A DNA stretch of 64,000 bases from Effrenium voratum (Eukaryota > Sar > Dinophyceae > Suessiales > Symbiodiniaceae), in the NCBI GenBank assembly GCA_963377175.1, contig CAUJNA010001624.1, positions 870,001-934,000 of the forward strand, written 5' to 3'. A program made the position numbers and the translations under genes. Below, piece after piece: positions 61,501-64,000 of this stretch (the first letter of the stretch is position 1; every line of letters starts with the position of its first letter). A model generated the notes under the pieces. It was given only the letters and a program-made list of their open reading frames with translations. It was not told the origin of the DNA and did no database searches.

Positions 61501-63964
61501 CAAGAAAGCCCAGGCCCCTTTTGTTTATCGATTTGCATGATGGACAGTTACCTTGCTGGTTTGGTCGTGTTCCCTGGCCATCCCTTTGTCCCAACTTGTC
61601 CGCTCTTCTCCTCCAAAGTTGGGACTTCCCCAAAAGCGAGCCTCTTCCATCCCATTCCTATCATATGCTTGGTGGGCAAGCGCCAAATCACGCAACCCCT
61701 CACCCCCTCAACCCCCTCAACCCCCTCAACCCCCTCAACCCCCTCAACCCCCCAACCCCCCAACCCCCCAACCCCCCAACCCCCCAACCCCCCAACCCCC
61801 CAACCCCCCAACCCTCCAACCCCTCAACCCCTCAAGTCCTCAAGTCCTCAACCCCCCACATGAGTCATAATCAAAACCCGGTATCAATTTGGTCGACCCA
61901 GAACCATGTCAAGAATTGAGAAGGCGGCCGCAGCTATTTATGGCCGGACATGTCCCTTAGTAACATTCACTTACCCGGGTTTTGGCTGTGACTCACATGA
62001 CACCCAACCGCCAGACCTGGCATCGCCCTCCGGCGAGGCGTCGATCGCCCGCTCCGCCGCCAGGCACGGCAGCCTCACCAAAAGCACTTCCTTCGACGAC
62101 CAAAGAGGAAGCCTTCCAACCCTTGGCCTTGCAACAAAACCCTTGCGGCTACTCAAAATGAAACGAACCAACAACCTAAAAGCAAAAAAAAACATGCCAA
62201 CGACAGCGAAGGACACCACAAGGGATGGTTCAGTTCGAGGGCATTCCAAGCCCGAAGTGCAAGTAACCCAAGATGTCCCGCCCACGCCTACCATTGGGCG
62301 GGGTCCCTGAACAAGCTCATTTGCCCGTTGGCTTTGGTGATGCTTCTGTAAATTCGCAAATCTACTTTCCATGGCTACTCCCCCAAAAACAATGTCCATT
62401 TTGCAAGGCAGAAGGCTCTCCTTCTTGAGTTGCCATTTTTGGGCTCTTCCACAAGGGCCAAGTGCACCCTGGTCAAGGGCGACCAGTGGCCCAGCCCTGT
62501 TCGCGCCCCTCCGCTGGCTTGCCCGGCCGGGAGCACTGGAAACCTGGTGAATTGTGAGGGGGTAAGGGGTGATCCCCCTCCCAATAGGGAAAAATCACAG
62601 GTGCAGGATCCGCTTTTGCCCCCTAGAAAAGTTGACCAAGTTGCCTAATCCGGGGTGTCCAGTAGCAACTCCCCGTACCAGAATATAGTGGTTCGTAGGC
62701 GTAGTGGGTGCCTTGCGAAAAGACAAACTTTGCGTGGCTGTCCTCAGATCCAACCGGCCAGCGGGTTAAAGGAAAACTACCACTAAACCCACTAAAACAA
62801 CTCAAGAACTCCTAAGGAACCGGACGCCTGAAAGCCATCAAGTAAATAGAAGCCCAAAGCCTCTATCAGGCTACGGCTGGGAACAGCCAAGTCGCTGCAG
62901 CGCCAGCACTGCCAAGTTCAGCGGCGCCACCGCCACCGACTCCGCGCGACGCGCCTTGGGGCGGTGGAGTTGCAGTGGATTTGGGTTCTCCAAAGATTGA
63001 AGACACGAATCCAGGGTGGGGTGGGGTGGAGGGTGGGGTGGGGTGGGGTGGAAGGGAAACCAAGAACTTGGAGAAAAACCGAAATTTCGAGACAAAATAA
63101 ACCAAGAACTTGGGAGAAGCCCAAGTTGCAAGACACCAAAAGGCTGGTCTCCTTCTGGTTTCTTATTCTTGAAACCCCAAGAAGGAGGCCAAAAGCCGAA
63201 AATAGACGAGCCGCCCATGCCGCTGCTTCCCGGAGAGAAGGAAGGGATCGCTCGGTTGTCAACCGTGAGGTCACTCACAGAATCGAGGCCGCAACAAAAA
63301 AAAACACACACAGAGAAACAAAAGACGATGCCCTCAAACAATGGATGGAACATACATCATGACTGCTCCAAAATAGCGGCAAATGCGTCTTTAAGAACTT
63401 CCGGGCTTGGAGTGCGACTTCGGCAGCTAGCTTCCAGCTTCAAGCGTAGTTGCTTTTCAAACCAGACCTGCAAAGGGAAATCAATTTGGAATGTTTTGTA
63501 AAGTAAGGTCAGGTGGTATCCCCAACTTCCGAAACCCTCCGTGCGAACCCTCCCTGAAAGCTGCCCCAAACCACCCCAGAGCTTTTCTGGGCAAAGACCC
63601 CATAGCTTTCAGCTGTCAGCTGTTGGGGCAAAATAAGTGATTCAACATGTGTAAACAACCCCGCGCTCCCCGTAAAGGGTTTTCAAAACTGAACAGGCCG
63701 GTTTTGGTTTCTCTCAACAAAAAGTTCCCCCGAAAAACCACACACACAACACCGAAACCCCAACCCCACCCACAAACACCGAACCAACCCCACCCACCCA
63801 CCCCACCCCACCCCACCCCACCCCACCCCACCCCACCCCACCCCATGCACCCACCCACCCACCCTACCCCACCCACAAAAAAAAGACGGAGCGGTGGGCC
63901 CGAGCGCCAGCAGCTCGCGGGGCGCCCGCATGAAGTGCTGGTCGATGGGATCCTCGAAGCCCAC
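50997..63964 (-). CDS. Hrq1/MrfA(YprA)-like SF2 helicase, C-terminal 14 exons (5' part beyond window)
   Basis: Fourteen small exons, read from 63,964 down, join in phase into about 373 residues matching the region after the helicase core in the Hrq1/MrfA(YprA) family, which unwind or translocate on DNA in repair. Landmarks in order are DPIDQHFMRAP, a PLNLAVLA stretch, HPGAVYRYRGAEYHVADLDL, HAAMHALLHVFPLFVLADR, GGLGLCDAAF and CACESGCPQC with two further cysteines. In the known family these correspond to the LDQYF motif, the GAVYLHQG..Y.V..LDL motif, the HA..HAL..LPL..L.DR segment, GG.GL and the four-cysteine metal site of DUF1998. Junctions use GC-AG mostly, plus GT-AG and GA-AG. The DEXH and HELICc motifs are not here and should lie past base 64,000. 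The true 3' end is unsure: the last frame stays open to a stop near 50,877, or one more exon follows. Assignment is strong; exact splice sites are moderate. Confidence 0.85.
51546..51605 (-). CDS. helicase exon H13
   Basis: Twenty codons, EGGLGLCDAAFPHGFALLRE, matching the PGGVGLAE.AF...LL motif. The donor is GC at 51,545; both ends are phase 0. Confidence 0.8.
52286..52393. mobile_element. introner-like element, family 1, left end decayed
   Basis: Shares the gttagaataagggtatcc and aggggaaccctccccc cores and the right end ctactgggggac + ctag with the other copies. It lies 44 bp from helicase exon H12 in the following intron. Confidence 0.7.
52437..52514 (-). CDS. helicase exon H12
   Basis: Twenty-six codons: DLDAACIDEHGVPPMDHPRL then MLFDAK. 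This is the DR.D..G......P...(Y/F)D segment and joins H11 as ADRQ|DLDAAC. A GA donor at 52,436 keeps phase 0 with H13. The frame stays open into the introner-like copy beginning at 52,393, so an alternative donor there cannot be excluded. Confidence 0.8.
52541..53110. repeat. (GGCT)n and (GGYTGCTT)n array
   Basis: A tetranucleotide run passes into an 8-bp family (ggctgctt, ggttgctt, ggatgctt). It lies in the intron before helicase exon H12. Leu/Trp- and Gln/Pro-rich open frames across it are spurious. Confidence 0.95.
53580..53674 (-). CDS. helicase exon H11
   Basis: Contains HAAMHALLHVFPLFVLADRQ, a near match to the HAAEHAL..LLPLFVLCDR motif of MrfA-like proteins. Two leading bases complete a Gly codon from H10. 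The donor is GC at 53,579. Confidence 0.85.
54219..54297 (-). CDS. helicase exon H10
   Basis: Encodes EGNEDIELNLPSWGYSSRGL and then WFEDPL plus one base, matching the LPP..Y.T.ALWL segment. The 3' end is uncertain: a GC donor at 54,218 fits the phase of H11, but the frame stays open to about 54,170. A family-2 inverted-repeat element starts 24 bp upstream of the exon. Confidence 0.7.
54321..54434. mobile_element. introner-like element, family 2
   Basis: Ends cataggtgccc and ggacacctatg, with the shared ggtagatg and accaccaggtaa cores. It lies 24 bp upstream of helicase exon H10, in the preceding intron. Confidence 0.6.
55108..55210 (-). CDS. helicase exon H9
   Basis: Encodes IHTRERQAVSGQATVCLGQI and then RLESRVKSFRRFWK, equivalent to the YYTR...G.V.VT..V.GY segment of the family. 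The acceptor is AG at 55,212-55,211 and the donor GC at 55,107. Confidence 0.75.
56579..56685. mobile_element. introner-like element, family 2
   Basis: Ends cataggtgtcc and ggacgcctatg, core ctggtagatgag and cctggtaaaccag. It is located in the intron between helicase exons H8 and H9. Confidence 0.6.
56983..57099. mobile_element. introner-like element, family 1
   Basis: The unit 56,987-57,095 has ends GTCCTCCAGTAG / GCCCCCCAGCTAG with ctag on both sides. It is 31 bp past helicase exon H8. Its minus-strand start is GC, which would be a GC donor. Confidence 0.7.
57130..57242 (-). CDS. helicase exon H8
   Basis: Encodes AFYSLHPGAVYRYRGAEYHV and then ADLDLRRRRATVQKCEA, the most diagnostic segment of the MrfA/Hrq1 C-terminal region. 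The 5' end joins H7 in phase 0. The 3' end is either 57,133 (GC donor) or 57,130 (GA donor); both keep phase. An introner-like element follows 31 bp downstream. Confidence 0.85.
57931..58027. mobile_element. introner-like element, family 2, diverged
   Basis: Ends cataggtgtcc and ggacacctatg are perfectly complementary over 11 bases; the interior is diverged. It lies in the intron between helicase exons H7 and H8. Confidence 0.55.
58898..58967 (-). CDS. helicase exon H7
   Basis: Encodes REASHGAAMAFRKLDEIELS and then KAW. The DEIELSKAW part matches the (D)E.E..RAF segment just before HPGAVY. The donor is a canonical GT at 58,897. A second usable AG would start the exon at 58,960. Confidence 0.65.
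58980..59470. other. AT-rich island with a 12-bp hairpin
   Basis: Composition is far more AT-rich than its surroundings. tcgtatcttgtc at 59,389-59,400 pairs with gacaagatacga at 59,430-59,441. No coding frame or known element was recognised. It lies in the intron before helicase exon H7. Confidence 0.6.
60143..60222 (-). CDS. helicase exon H6
   Basis: Encodes PTPKDHFEVVEEVKSAVGNG and then DGGFLQ. It continues H5 in phase 0, the HFEVV part matching the family's F.VVD strand. It ends with two bases before a GC donor at 60,142. Confidence 0.65.
60811..60933 (-). CDS. helicase exon H5
   Basis: Forty-one codons including ALVPARRWAVRPGGPHRAVS and then IRAVE, matching the W...RP...VS.RS segment that precedes the YRVVD region in MrfA-like proteins. 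The acceptor could instead be four bases upstream (60,937). The donor is GC at 60,810. Confidence 0.75.
61369..61429 (-). CDS. helicase exon H4
   Basis: Encodes FWRGEEEEADAFQLAAQMLG after completing the split Arg codon from H3. The acceptor is AG at 61,431-61,430; the donor GC at 61,368 is the choice that keeps phase with H5. Confidence 0.65.
61690..61860. repeat. (AACCCCCTC)n / (AACCCCCC)n array
   Basis: C-rich 8-9-bp units in the intron before helicase exon H4. No coding sense. Confidence 0.93.
62017..62073 (-). CDS. helicase exon H3
   Basis: One base, 18 codons and two bases, encoding LPCLAAERAIDASPEGDA. This corresponds to the L.CAA.E.P... segment of the family. The donor is GT at 62,016 and joins in phase to H4 to give DARFWRG. 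Confidence 0.75.
62902..62954 (-). CDS. helicase exon H2
   Basis: Seventeen codons plus two bases, encoding ARRAESVAVAPLNLAVL. This matches the family segment around NPYVLAxHL. The donor is GC at 62,901, and the phase fits exon H3. Confidence 0.7.
63770..63845. repeat. (CCACC)n microsatellite
   Basis: Short CCACCCCA-type units in the intron after helicase exon H1. Confidence 0.9.
63908..63964 (-). CDS. helicase exon H1
   Basis: Nineteen codons in phase 0 containing DPIDQHFMRAPRELL, the LDQ(Y/F)F...HPE segment of MrfA/Hrq1 proteins. The acceptor AG is at 63,966-63,965 and the predicted donor is GC at 63,907. The exon could start later at the second AG, just before GATCCC. Confidence 0.75.
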
Positions 63965-64000
63965 CTTCCAAACCCCAAATCCGGGGCTCGAGGATCCTTC

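Noticed and set aside
61548..61919. Pro/Asn-rich and Gly/Val-rich frames
   Set aside because: AACCCCC simple repeat artefacts.

Overview
The window looks like nuclear DNA of a dinoflagellate. The evidence is: an intact Ty1/copia retrotransposon whose LTRs carry 14 bases identical to the 3' end of the dinoflagellate trans-spliced leader; genes cut into many very small exons (40-135 bp) whose introns mostly start with GC or GA instead of GT; short inverted-repeat elements that appear to create introns; and every recognisable gene lying on the same (minus) strand. No bacterial-style genes, operons, rRNA or CRISPR arrays are present. Almost all long open frames are accidental readings of tandem repeats; the real coding sequence is in small exons that a single-frame ORF search misses.

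Layout, all genes on the minus strand, so read from high to low coordinates. (1) 63,964 to 50,997: the 3' part of a Hrq1/MrfA(YprA)-like superfamily 2 helicase, 14 exons, about 373 residues, ending in the C-terminal DUF1998-type domain with its four-cysteine metal motif; the helicase core must lie beyond base 64,000. (2) 47,566 to 32,357: an unidentified protein of about 157 residues in eight exons. Its fourth intron holds the complete 9.7-kb copia element (36,161-45,861), and its first intron is exactly one copy of an introner-like inverted-repeat element. (3) 30,026-29,952 and 27,989-25,340: exons of two small unidentified genes. (4) 23,004 to 17,366: a predicted 135-residue, single-pass membrane protein with a mitochondrial-type N-terminus, five exons. 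(5) 16,563-15,394: exons of an unresolved gene. (6) 12,511 to 544: a capsular-polysaccharide-synthesis-like (Caps_synth) glycosyltransferase, at least eight exons, with a 6.2-kb satellite (about 4,270-10,445) in one intron.

The retrotransposon (minus strand) reads 5' LTR, an accessory ORF with a HAD-like fold, an in-frame TAG, a coiled-coil Gag with a CCCH zinc finger, protease, integrase, a CCHC motif, a C5-cytosine-methyltransferase-like domain, reverse transcriptase, RNase H, polypurine tract and 3' LTR. The LTRs are identical and a perfect 5-bp target duplication flanks it, so the insertion is young, yet gag and integrase carry frame breaks and integrase carries an internal tandem duplication. 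Exon models come from reading the sequence by eye, checking splice phase across each junction and recalling family motifs. Splice sites are therefore predictions, and RNA-seq or homology searches would be decisive.
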